Shown: positions 6,820-13,301 of the stretch, one piece after another | Position numbering within the stretch: position 1 is the stretch's first letter | Layout of the letters: every line of letters starts with the position of its first letter | From: a virus | IMG/VR virus record: IMGVR_UViG_3300030102_005718 | Span: 1-42,040 of that record | Strand: one strand, 5' to 3' | Length of the DNA stretch: 42,040 nucleotides | Program-made: the position numbers and the translations under genes | The notes under the pieces: model-generated | The model's input: the letters and a program-made list of their open reading frames with translations, nothing else | Database searches by the model: none | Told to the model about the DNA's origin: nothing

Positions 6820-6962
6820 CACCAACTCCGCAGAGTGTGAACAGTAACCGGCTGCGTCCCGCTGTTTTGAAGCGGGTCACTGGCCAGAGCATCAACGAAA
6901 GCTAGGGAAAAGCCCCCACCGACAATTAAGCCGGCGAGGACAGCGAGAAACGGGTTGTTCAT
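6819..6962 (-). CDS. Small membrane protein (47 aa)
   Basis: Short gene found in the gap between annotated neighbours: ATG at 6962 (overlapping the upstream stop as ATGA), stop at 6819-6821. One clear transmembrane helix, residues about 4-25 (FLAVLAGLIVGGGFSLAFVD), preceded by a short neutral N-terminus and followed by a polar tail. It probably sits in the host inner membrane. Within an early-type operon it might affect the host envelope or exclusion of other phages; that is speculation. Confidence 0.72.
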   Translation of the reverse strand: MNNPFLAVLAGLIVGGGFSLAFVDALASDPLQNSGTQPVTVHTLRSW

Positions 6963-7240
6963 GCTGCGGACTCCTTAGCTTTGCGGTTCTGACGTTCTTT
7001 GATAGCGTCAGCCACAGTGCTAGTTAGTTGCTCCAGCCACTGATCAGCGGTGGAGTCATCTTGTGCGCTGTAACGGAAGCTGGAGATGTAGCCACGGATG
7101 GCTTCTCTCAATTCTTCCTGACTCACATTCTCAAAACAGACTGACTCAGTCTCGTCTTTGATCTCAATTTGTCTGCCCCAAGTACCGAGATCAACCCGGC
7201 AGCCCTTGGCGTTGAACTTGCGTGTTGTTTGCAGTTGCAT
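6959..7240 (-). CDS. Small hypothetical protein
   Basis: 93 residues from the ATG at 7240 (product starts MQLQTTRKFNAKG). The frame is open to a GTG at 7309, but the ATG start gives a cleaner product. Beta-rich first half (CRVDLGTWGRQIEIKDETE), then a helical acidic second half ending in a Lys-rich tail (ERQNRKAKESAA). The stop overlaps the start of the small membrane protein. Function unknown. Confidence 0.75.
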   Translation of the reverse strand: MQLQTTRKFNAKGCRVDLGTWGRQIEIKDETESVCFENVSQEELREAIRGYISSFRYSAQDDSTADQWLEQLTSTVADAIKERQNRKAKESAA

Positions 7241-7416
7241 TGGTTTGCGCTTGATGGGGTTTGCTGTCTCTGCTGATAGCGAGCCCGCGAGAGAGCGGAC
7301 TGTCGCCACGGCTTGCCAGCTATGACCGGGTGGACCCGGGTTGCTGGCTTGCTGGAGCGTTCAGCTATCAGCTCCCTGCATTTCACGCGAGCGGGAGTCC
7401 CGAGGCTTTCACACAT
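7123..7416 (-). CDS. Possible overlapping basic protein (97-aa frame, 86 from this start)
   Basis: The ATG at 7416 overlaps the end of the 7409-7534 gene (ATGTGTGA), continuing the coupling pattern. The Arg/Lys/Cys-rich product (MCESLGTPARVKCRELIAER at the start) fills the gap to 7240, but its last 39 codons overlap the better-supported gene starting at 7240 in another frame. Either the real product is this long, or an ancestral gene was shifted. Compositional bias toward Arg, Ser and Gln makes a chance frame possible. Confidence 0.35.
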   Translation of the reverse strand: MCESLGTPARVKCRELIAERSSKPATRVHPVIAGKPWRQSALSRARYQQRQQTPSSANQCNCKQHASSTPRAAGLISVLGADKLRSKTRLSQSVLRM

Positions 7417-7534
7417 TGGCTTGCGCCAGGAGGCTGAAAGCTGCCTCATCTTTGAGACCCGGGAGAAGCCGGTTCTGTTTTTTCGGTCTCAGGTGGCGGA
7501 TGGTGCCTTCCCTGTTGTGAATATTGTAAGCCAT
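7409..7534 (-). CDS. First small gene of the 7534-5536 operon (41 aa)
   Basis: ATG at 7534, product MAYNIHNREGTIRHLRPKKQ and onward, ending LLAQANV. Basic middle part, helical end. It lies about 75 bases downstream of the candidate promoter at 7613-7641. Its stop overlaps the next start. No family recognised. Confidence 0.5.
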   Translation of the reverse strand: MAYNIHNREGTIRHLRPKKQNRLLPGLKDEAAFSLLAQANV

Positions 7535-7612
7535 TCCCCTAGCACTTAGCAGCATCAAGGCTACAGGTTGATGTATTAAATGTTCTCTCAATAAGGGGGG
7601 CAGTGTTGCGAA

Positions 7613-7641
7613 TTGTTAGTAGCATATGCTACGCGCCACAA
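7613..7641 (-). promoter_or_regulatory. Candidate promoter with palindromic operator in its spacer
   Basis: On the minus strand: -35-like TTGTGG at 7641-7636, a 17-base spacer, -10-like TAACAA at 7618-7613. The spacer holds a perfect 14-bp palindrome, GTAGCATATGCTAC (7619-7632), which is an ideal site for a dimeric repressor. It would drive the operon from 7534 leftward. The boxes are only moderate matches; the palindrome is exact. Confidence 0.5.
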
Positions 7642-7677
7642 CTTAAACATATATCCGCCAACTAGCACCCGTGTACT

Positions 7678-7705
7678 AAAAAAGCCCCAGCTGGCGGGCC
7701 GGGGC
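7678..7705 (-). terminator. Terminator after the small terminase gene
   Basis: On the minus strand: stem GCCCCGGC / GCTGGGGC (one G-T pair) with a six-base loop, then six T residues (A-run at 7678-7683). It ends the transcript of the minus-strand gene 7730-8149 and isolates it from the operon promoter just downstream. Confidence 0.88.
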
Positions 7706-7729
7706 AGGGGTTAAAAAGATACGTTTGTA

Positions 7730-8149
7730 CTAATCGTCTTTATCTTGAATTTTGATGGTCAGATCAGGCGCTTGGATGTTGACCACTTCAGTGGACTCAC
7801 CAATAACCCGTCCAATGGAGTCCAAAACCTGGCTTGCAGTTTGCAGCTGTCCCTTCTTGAGAGCCTGATGAAACAGCTTGGTCCGCATGTGCTGCAGTCT
7901 TGCCAGCATATTTTCCCGATCAGCCTGCCAGTCTTCATCAACCAGCTCTTTTACTTCGCGCCAATCGCGCCAAGCAGTCGCAATTCCAACTTGCTCTTTT
8001 TCTGCGTGGTCATAAACCAGTGCCCTAGCTGACAACCCATCCAACTGCCTTCGATACAACCTCCTAACCCTGTCTTCTTTGGCTTGCGTGGTGCGTGCGT
8101 CGTTGTCCACGTATGTTTCGACCGTTTTTTCGATAATAACCGCCCACAA
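7730..8149 (-). CDS. terS: Terminase small subunit
   Basis: 139 residues if the TTG at 8149 is used. A GTG at 8110 would give 126; no ATG exists near the N-terminus, so the start is uncertain. A helix-turn-helix region (RRQLDGLSARALVYDHAEK, then IATAWRDWREV) should bind packaging-site DNA. A helical oligomerisation part follows (ARLQHMRTKLFHQALKKGQ and ASQVLDSIGRVIGES), and a short beta/acidic tail (LTIKIQDKDD) should contact the portal or TerL. It is encoded on the strand opposite terL, head to head, which is unusual. It has its own terminator. Confidence 0.82.
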   Translation of the reverse strand: MWAVIIEKTVETYVDNDARTTQAKEDRVRRLYRRQLDGLSARALVYDHAEKEQVGIATAWRDWREVKELVDEDWQADRENMLARLQHMRTKLFHQALKKGQLQTASQVLDSIGRVIGESTEVVNIQAPDLTIKIQDKDD

Positions 8150-8199
8150 GCCCTATTTGCACGGGGGTAGGGGTTGAAAACCTCTGTATTGTGATAAGC

Positions 8200-9453
8200 A
8201 TGAGCCAAAAATCCGCACCAATAGAACTTCGCTGGGCGCAAGGCGAAGTATTTTCTTGCGATAAACGTTTTCGAGTCCTTGTTGCAGGCCGTCGTTTCGG
8301 CAAGTCCTACCTCGCCTGCGTTGAATTGCTGCGTGGAGCGATCAATCGTCCAGGCGAGACCTTTTTTTACTGCGCTCCGACGTACCGAATGGCCAAAGAC
8401 ATCGCTTGGCGTGTCTTGAAAAAGCTTGTTCCGAAGGTTTGGATCCATTCCAAGAACGAAACTGACCTTCGCATCGAGCTAATCAACGGTTCCACCATCG
8501 AATTAAAGGGAACCGAGAACGCAATGGCGCTACGTGGTCGCAGTTTGAGCGGCGTAGTCCTTGACGAAGCGGCCTTCATGGATTCGGACGTATGGTTTGA
8601 AGTAATCCGGCCTGCTTTAGCGGATAAAGAAGGCTGGGCGCTATTTATTTCGACACCTGACGGCACGGCTAGCTGGTTTTATGACTTGTGGTGCTATGTC
8701 GAAGAAGACCCAACAGCATTGTGGCAACGCTGGAGTTTTACAACGATTGATGGGGGTAACGTCAGCAAAACTGAAGTTGAAGCAGCCCGTGCCCAATTAG
8801 ATCAGCGTACATTCCGCCAAGAATTTGAAGCTAGCTTCGAGAACTTAAGCGGCTTGGTGGCCATTAGTTTTTCGGACGAGAACATATCGACAGATTCAAG
8901 GGATATTTCAATCCAGCCATTGCTGTTGGGGGTGGACTTCAACGTTGACCCAATGAGCGGGATTGTGGCAGTCAAGGACGGCACCAACTTGTACGTCTTC
9001 GACGAAATCATGCTTACAGGCGGGGCCACCACTTGGGATTTTGCCGAGGAGGTTACTCGTCGCTATGGCGTGGAGCGCAGGGTTATTGCGTGTCCTGACC
9101 CTACGGGCAGCGCTCGAAAAACAAGTGGTGTTGGGGTTACTGACCATGCAATTTTGCGAAAGAGTGGTTTTACGGTGCAATCACCGCGTGCGCCATGGAA
9201 GATCAGGGACAAGATCACAGCTGTTAATACGGGGTTACTAGATGCGACTGGCACTCGGCGGGTGCTGATCCATCCGCGTTGTAAGCAGTTGATCAAGTCA
9301 TTGCGAACATTGACTTACGCGCCAGGCACTGGCTTGCCCAATAAAAACTTGGGAGTAGACCATGCGTTTGATGCGTTTGGCTATTTGTGTTTACAGCAGT
9401 TCAACTTGGCTAAGCCTGAAACGCTTGGCACTACCAGTTACAGGCTTTACTGA
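8200..9453 (+). CDS. terL: Terminase large subunit
   Basis: 417 residues, DNA-packaging ATPase and nuclease docked on the portal. The ATG at 8200 is preferred over an in-frame GTG at 8191. Walker A AGRRFGKS at 29-36, Walker B VVLDEA at 119-124, coupling motif near FISTPDG (149-155). The RNase H-like nuclease has Asp246 in GVDFN, Asp300 in CPDPTG, and Asp387/Asp391 in DHAFDAFGYL. Length and motifs are those of the Terminase_6 type. First gene of the long late operon; no convincing promoter was seen directly upstream. Confidence 0.97.
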   Translation: MSQKSAPIELRWAQGEVFSCDKRFRVLVAGRRFGKSYLACVELLRGAINRPGETFFYCAPTYRMAKDIAWRVLKKLVPKVWIHSKNETDLRIELINGSTIELKGTENAMALRGRSLSGVVLDEAAFMDSDVWFEVIRPALADKEGWALFISTPDGTASWFYDLWCYVEEDPTALWQRWSFTTIDGGNVSKTEVEAARAQLDQRTFRQEFEASFENLSGLVAISFSDENISTDSRDISIQPLLLGVDFNVDPMSGIVAVKDGTNLYVFDEIMLTGGATTWDFAEEVTRRYGVERRVIACPDPTGSARKTSGVGVTDHAILRKSGFTVQSPRAPWKIRDKITAVNTGLLDATGTRRVLIHPRCKQLIKSLRTLTYAPGTGLPNKNLGVDHAFDAFGYLCLQQFNLAKPETLGTTSYRLY

Positions 9454-9484
9454 CGGGTTAGAATGCCAAAAATGATGTTTCCCG

Positions 9485-9586
9485 ATGGCCGATAAAAGGA
9501 GCAATGCAACCAAGCGCTGTGAAGGCTACATGAAGGCTGTTCGGAAGAACAAGGGCAAAAAGCAAGCTAGTAAGAAGAAAAAATAG
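9485..9586 (+). CDS. Tiny Lys-rich protein (33 aa)
   Basis: Reads MADKRSNATKRCEGYMKAV and onward, ending in a Lys run. AAGG-type bases lie nearby but no clear Shine-Dalgarno precedes it. Highly basic, like its neighbours, so it may coat or condense DNA or bind RNA. An even shorter frame (MPKMMFPDGR, 9463-9495) overlaps its start and is probably not a gene. Confidence 0.5.
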   Translation: MADKRSNATKRCEGYMKAVRKNKGKKQASKKKK

Positions 9587-9619
9587 TGGTTAGACTGGGT
9601 TGAGACTGCAATTTTTGTC

Positions 9620-9727
9620 ATGCCAAAAGGTCCAGGCACTTACGGCACGCAAAAAGGCCGCCCGCCCAAGAAAAAGAAGGGCATGAAGAAGGGCTCTAAA
9701 AAGATGCGCCACGGCCATGGCTGCTAG
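9620..9727 (+). CDS. Tiny Lys/Gly-rich protein (35 aa)
   Basis: Reads MPKGPGTYGTQKGRPPKKKK and ends KKMRHGHGC. Small basic proteins starting in this style are common between terminase and head genes in marine phages. It overlaps the next gene by 11 bases. A Cys and two His end the chain. Role unknown; DNA binding is plausible from charge alone. Confidence 0.6.
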   Translation: MPKGPGTYGTQKGRPPKKKKGMKKGSKKMRHGHGC

Positions 9728-9905
9728 AAACGAGCCAACCAATAAGGCTCTTTACGCCCGCGTCAAAGCCGCCGCCAAGCGTAAATTCGACGTTTATCCG
9801 AGTGCGTATGCAAATGCGTGGTTGGTGCGCGAATATAAGAAGCGTGGCGGCACTTATCGCAAGGTGAGCAATGGCGGAGCGAAAAAAGCCAAAAAAACCA
9901 AGTAG
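9717..9905 (+). CDS. Small basic protein (YPSAYANAWLVREYKKRGG family)
   Basis: 62 residues. Carries KRKFDVYPSAYANAWLVREY, a motif I recognise from small proteins of phages and large algal viruses, often found beside the type encoded by the next gene. Ends in a Lys/Ala tail. Function is not established in any family member I know. Overlaps its neighbours on both sides. Confidence 0.8.
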   Translation: MAARNEPTNKALYARVKAAAKRKFDVYPSAYANAWLVREYKKRGGTYRKVSNGGAKKAKKTK

Positions 9906-10164
9906 GAAAGGCCGTGGAGGCTTAGGCCGATGGTTTGACGAGAAATGGGTTGATGTAAAGACCGGGAAGCCTTGTGGTCGGTCTAAAGGGGAAGATCGTG
10001 ACTATCCAGCGTGTAGGCCGTCAAGGCGTGTGTCAGACAAGACGCCTAAAACAACAAAAGAGATGACACCAGCTGAAAAAGCTCGTTTTAAAAGAGAAAA
10101 GACTGGTTCAAAGAAGATTTCTTATCAACACAAGCGGCGTAAGGCCAAGAAAAAGAAGTCTTGA
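9871..10164 (+). CDS. Lys-rich conserved protein, probably DUF5872-like
   Basis: 97 residues, start ATG at 9871 within the previous gene. The opening half holds GLGRWFDEKWVDVKTGKPCG and the segment CRPSRRVSDKTPKT. Then comes TPAEKARFKREKTGSKKISY and a tail of Lys and Arg. This pattern matches, from memory, the domain of unknown function DUF5872 found in phages and giant viruses. It is very basic, so nucleic-acid association is likely. The domain name is from memory and unverified. Confidence 0.8.
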   Translation: MAERKKPKKPSRKGRGGLGRWFDEKWVDVKTGKPCGRSKGEDRDYPACRPSRRVSDKTPKTTKEMTPAEKARFKREKTGSKKISYQHKRRKAKKKKS

Positions 10165-10198
10165 GATGGTCTTTGCAATGCGAACGGTTAGACTGAGC

Positions 10199-10219
10199 GA
10201 CATAGACCCTTCCTATGTC
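10199..10219 (+). promoter_or_regulatory. Inverted repeat before the tail-tube-like gene
   Basis: Perfect 7-bp repeat GACATAG / CTATGTC with a seven-base loop, ending six bases before the ATG at 10225. As RNA it would fold over the usual ribosome-binding position; as DNA it could be an operator. No T-run follows, so it is not a terminator. Confidence 0.4.
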
Positions 10220-10224
10220 TAATT

Positions 10225-10647
10225 ATGGCCATCCTTCGCGGAGAGCAAGGTGCCGTTCAGTTTGACGCTGCTGGCTCTTCTAACGCCACCATCGTTGGCA
10301 CAAGAAGCTGGACGCTGAACATCACCAAGGAAACTCTGGACTGCACCGATCACGGTGATACGTTCAGAAATTACGTTGGCAGCATGATCAGCGGTTCTGG
10401 CACAGTTGAGCTGGTGTACGACCCAGATGCAACTGGCCAAGCTGCTTTTATTGAAGACGTAATTACTTCTGCAGACCCTGCAGACGCTACGTTCGAGTTG
10501 TTTACGACTGGGACAACCTCAGGCACTGATTCTGTTAGTTTTGCCGGAATCATTACCAGCATGGACATCGGCTCTACTGCTGGCGACCTAGTTGTTGCTA
10601 CCTGCAATTTCATCACTAGCGGCACCATCACGTCCAACCTTGAGTAA
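10225..10647 (+). CDS. Tail tube / major tail protein (probable)
   Basis: 140 residues, beta-rich. The section from TRSWTLNITKETLDCTDHGD through RNYVGSMISGSGTVEL matches the strand-loop-strand pattern of siphovirus tail tube proteins, where 'W.l.i..e..D.t..gd..r..v.g..s.sgt..' is typical. A second half with TSGTDSVSFAGIITSMDIG fits the same fold. It lies between the terminase and portal genes, well away from the other tail genes, which is an unusual order. It could alternatively be a head decoration protein. Confidence 0.72.
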   Translation: MAILRGEQGAVQFDAAGSSNATIVGTRSWTLNITKETLDCTDHGDTFRNYVGSMISGSGTVELVYDPDATGQAAFIEDVITSADPADATFELFTTGTTSGTDSVSFAGIITSMDIGSTAGDLVVATCNFITSGTITSNLE

Positions 10648-10657
10648 GGGTTGACCA

Positions 10658-10942
10658 TTGGCCAAAATCACTCGTGGCGGTCATACATTTGACGGCTACA
10701 ACAAACCGATCCGCACTCCTGGTCATTCCAGCGGGAAATCACACGCTGTTGTCATCAAAGACAACGGTAAAGATCGGTTGATTCGATTTGGCCAACAGGG
10801 TGCTAACACGGCAGGAAAGCCAAAAGCTGGCGAAAGCGAGGCGATGAAAAAGAAACGTGCTTCTTTCAAAAAGCGGCACGCAAAAAACATTGCCAAAGGC
10901 AAGACCAGTGCTGCTTATTGGGCCAACAAAGTAAAATGGTGA
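10658..10942 (+). CDS. Small basic conserved protein (DUF6321-like)
   Basis: 94 residues with a TTG start at 10658. An AGGG sequence nine bases upstream supports it and the product then begins MAKITRGGHTFDG. The segments LIRFGQQGANTAGKPKAG and RASFKKRHAKNIAKGK, then AAYWANKVKW, are a pattern I know from many marine phage proteins of unknown function, provisionally DUF6321. It ends just before the portal start. Role unknown; its placement suggests a head or packaging association. Confidence 0.8.
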   Translation: MAKITRGGHTFDGYNKPIRTPGHSSGKSHAVVIKDNGKDRLIRFGQQGANTAGKPKAGESEAMKKKRASFKKRHAKNIAKGKTSAAYWANKVKW

Positions 10943-10943
10943 C

Positions 10944-12395
10944 ATGACCTATTCACTCCCTGGCCTGGTAAAAACCCATTTAGTCAGCAGTTCCTATATG
11001 GGAAGTGTTGACAGCCCGTTTGTCAGAACACGGGCAGTAATCGACCAGATGAAGGGCTGGGAGATTATGAAGGCAGTCACGTCAGGGACTGATTATTTAC
11101 GTGCGAATAGCGAAACATTTTTGCCGCTTGAGCCACGCGAAGATTATTCAGCGTATTTAGCCCGTGTAAATCGCTCTGTATTTACGCCGTACACCCAGCG
11201 TTTAATCAGAGCAGCGACTGGCTTGATTCTGAGAAAGCCAATTAGCGTAGAAGGCGATCCGTATTGGACAGAAGTTTTCAATAAGGACGTTGATGGCTGT
11301 GGATCGGACATTGAGGAGTACGCCCGCAGGCTTTTAACTTGTGCTCTGACCTATGGCCACTGCCATACGCTTGTTGACTTCCCAGCGCCTTCTACGGCCC
11401 GTAGCTTGGCTGAAGAGCGTGCTCAAAATCGACGTCCTTATTGGATAGAGGTTGATCCAACCAACGTTTATGGATGGCGTTTAGACCGTGAGGCAAATTA
11501 CGGCAGCCTTGTCCAAGTTCGTATTGGAGAGAAGGCCGTCGTTCCAGACGGTGACTTTGGGGAAAAGTGTTATGACCAGATCCGTGTCATTGAGCCAGGC
11601 CGTTATCGGGTATTTAGGCAAGAGGAGCAAAAAAAAGAAATCCAAGGGCCATTCCCATACCCCGCTTCCTTCAATCAGTCCGACGCTACAGAAGAGTACG
11701 AGCTGGTTGATTCGGGTGATTTCTCGTTAAACGAGATCCCATTAGTCACGGTTTACGCCAACAAGACTGATGTTTTGACCAGCAGGCCACCGCTGCTTGA
11801 TATCGCTCATTTAAACCTGGCTCACTACCAGCGCCAAGCTGATTTGATTCATAGCCTCCATATCGCGAGCCAGCCGATGCTTGTTCTTGAAGGCTGGGAC
11901 GACCAGACTAAAGACATGGCGATCAGTGTTAATTATGCGATGGCAACACAGCCGGGAAACAAGGTCTATTACGTGGAACCGGCATCTAGCGCTTTTGAAG
12001 CGCAATCAGCGGAAATTCAAGAGTTACAGCAACAGATGGGTTCGCTAGGGATTAGCACGTTGGGCCAACAAAAATTTGTTGCTGAGTCTGCTGACGCTCG
12101 TCGTTTAGACCGTATTGATCAAAACTCGATGCTGGCGATGGTCTCAATGGACTTGGAATCTGGCCTGCAGAAAGCTTATGACTTTGCGGCTAGTTACTTA
12201 AATATTGAAGCACCTCGGGTCAAGATTAGTCGCGACTTTGACCTGCAACGCTTGATTGGGCAAGACATTGCGGCGATGGCTCAGCTCTTTGAAGGTCAAA
12301 TTATCGACCGCGAAGAGTTCCGAGATATGTTGGTGCAGGGAGAGATTCTGCCTAACTCGGCAGAAACGCCGCAAAGCGGTACAGTAGAGCAGTAA
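10944..12395 (+). CDS. Portal protein (DUF4055-like)
   Basis: 483 residues, forming the dodecameric channel through which DNA enters and leaves the head. The N-terminal half (VNRSVFTPYTQRLIRAATGL, then TYGHCHTLVDFP) resembles DUF4055 portal proteins. The C-terminal half has a long helix (SAEIQELQQQMGSLGISTLG) that would line the channel. Length is typical. It follows terL by a few small genes and precedes the scaffold and capsid, the standard order. Confidence 0.88.
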   Translation: MTYSLPGLVKTHLVSSSYMGSVDSPFVRTRAVIDQMKGWEIMKAVTSGTDYLRANSETFLPLEPREDYSAYLARVNRSVFTPYTQRLIRAATGLILRKPISVEGDPYWTEVFNKDVDGCGSDIEEYARRLLTCALTYGHCHTLVDFPAPSTARSLAEERAQNRRPYWIEVDPTNVYGWRLDREANYGSLVQVRIGEKAVVPDGDFGEKCYDQIRVIEPGRYRVFRQEEQKKEIQGPFPYPASFNQSDATEEYELVDSGDFSLNEIPLVTVYANKTDVLTSRPPLLDIAHLNLAHYQRQADLIHSLHIASQPMLVLEGWDDQTKDMAISVNYAMATQPGNKVYYVEPASSAFEAQSAEIQELQQQMGSLGISTLGQQKFVAESADARRLDRIDQNSMLAMVSMDLESGLQKAYDFAASYLNIEAPRVKISRDFDLQRLIGQDIAAMAQLFEGQIIDREEFRDMLVQGEILPNSAETPQSGTVEQ

Positions 12396-12403
12396 CGGCT
12401 TTT

Positions 12404-12417
12404 ATTCCCATGGGAAT
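12404..12417. promoter_or_regulatory. 14-bp perfect palindrome
   Basis: ATTCCCATGGGAAT lies 9 bases after the portal stop and contains the ATG of the possible 39-residue small gene. It could be a protein-binding site or an RNA stem controlling that start. The symmetry is exact; the function is unknown. Confidence 0.45.
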
Positions 12418-12460
12418 GCGTTTTGAAGAGATTAACCCTCCTAAAAATCAGGAGTGTCCA

Positions 12461-12529
12461 ATGCCTGAGCCCAAAAAGACAACTAAAAAGACAAAGCCTA
12501 GTAAAGTAGACGAGTCCACTAAATCCTAA
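12461..12529 (+). CDS. Tiny Lys-rich peptide (22 aa, or 39 aa from 12410)
   Basis: Reads MPEPKKTTKKTKPSKVDEST and ends KS. AGGAG lies seven bases before the ATG, one of the few good Shine-Dalgarno sites in this genome. The frame is also open upstream from an ATG at 12410, giving 39 residues. Position between portal and scaffold suggests a minor head role. Translation is plausible, function unknown. Confidence 0.5.
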   Translation: MPEPKKTTKKTKPSKVDESTKS

Positions 12530-12531
12530 TA

Positions 12532-13239
12532 ATGGAAGAACAAGTCATCCAGGAGACGCCCGTGGCGTCCTCTGAGCAGCCCGTGGCTGAGACTGAAGCT
12601 ACCCAAAAAGTTGATACATCTGCTTACGAGCAGCAAATTCAAGCGCTGCAAAAGCGTGCTGCTGAGGCGGAGGAAAAGTTTCAAGGCATCAAAGGCAAGC
12701 TTGACGACGTCTACAAAAAACAAGACGATCAACGCCGTCAAAACCTTGAAGAGCAAGGTCAGTGGCAGCCTCTTTGGGAAGAAGCCAACAAGTCCGGCAT
12801 TGAAAAAGACAAACGCATTGCTGAGTTAGAACAGCAACTGCAAGATTTGCAGGCTTCTAACGAAACAGCAGCGATGAAAAACGCTGCACTCTCAGCAATC
12901 AATCAAGCTGGTGCAATTAACTCGGATCAAATGCTCCAGTTAATTCAAGGCAATCTCAAAAAAGCTGAGGACGGCACTGTCAAAGTTTTAGACGGGGGCA
13001 TTGAGCAAGACATCAGTGTCTACCTTGCCAAGCTTAAAAACCCTGGTTCTTCTTACGAGCACCACTTCAAACCAAGCGCTCAAGCTGGGATGGGCGCAAA
13101 GCCAAATACATCAACAGCTAGCGCTGCAGGCATCGCTAATCCTTATTTAGACGCGACATCAAACCTGACTCAGCGTATGATGTTAGAGAATACCGACCCT
13201 GATCTTGCAGCCGTGCTCAAGAGAGAGGCAGGTAAGTAG
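12532..13239 (+). CDS. Capsid scaffolding protein
   Basis: 235 residues. Acidic disordered N-terminus, then a long coiled coil (about residues 30-115, with AYEQQIQALQKRAAEAEEKF and IAELEQQLQDLQ), then a C-terminal part ending LENTDPDLAAVLKREAGK. This architecture, directly before the capsid gene, is that of a scaffold that guides shell assembly and leaves before maturation. No protease motif is present, so it is not fused to a maturation protease. Confidence 0.88.
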   Translation: MEEQVIQETPVASSEQPVAETEATQKVDTSAYEQQIQALQKRAAEAEEKFQGIKGKLDDVYKKQDDQRRQNLEEQGQWQPLWEEANKSGIEKDKRIAELEQQLQDLQASNETAAMKNAALSAINQAGAINSDQMLQLIQGNLKKAEDGTVKVLDGGIEQDISVYLAKLKNPGSSYEHHFKPSAQAGMGAKPNTSTASAAGIANPYLDATSNLTQRMMLENTDPDLAAVLKREAGK

Positions 13240-13301
13240 TCCCCGTGGGACATCTACAAGTCCGTGGCTTGTAAACCGCAAACCTTACTCCTGAATAAGA
13301 A

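Noticed and set aside
7313-7549. Plus-strand 78-codon frame
   Set aside because: Antisense to the coupled minus-strand genes and lacks any start signal.
8150-8199. Sigma-70 promoter for the late operon before terL
   Set aside because: Candidate boxes (TTGAAA, TTGCAC, GATAAT) do not pair at 15-19 base spacing.
9463-9495. 10-codon frame MPKMMFPDGR
   Set aside because: Too short to support, although an ancestral start of the next tiny gene is possible.
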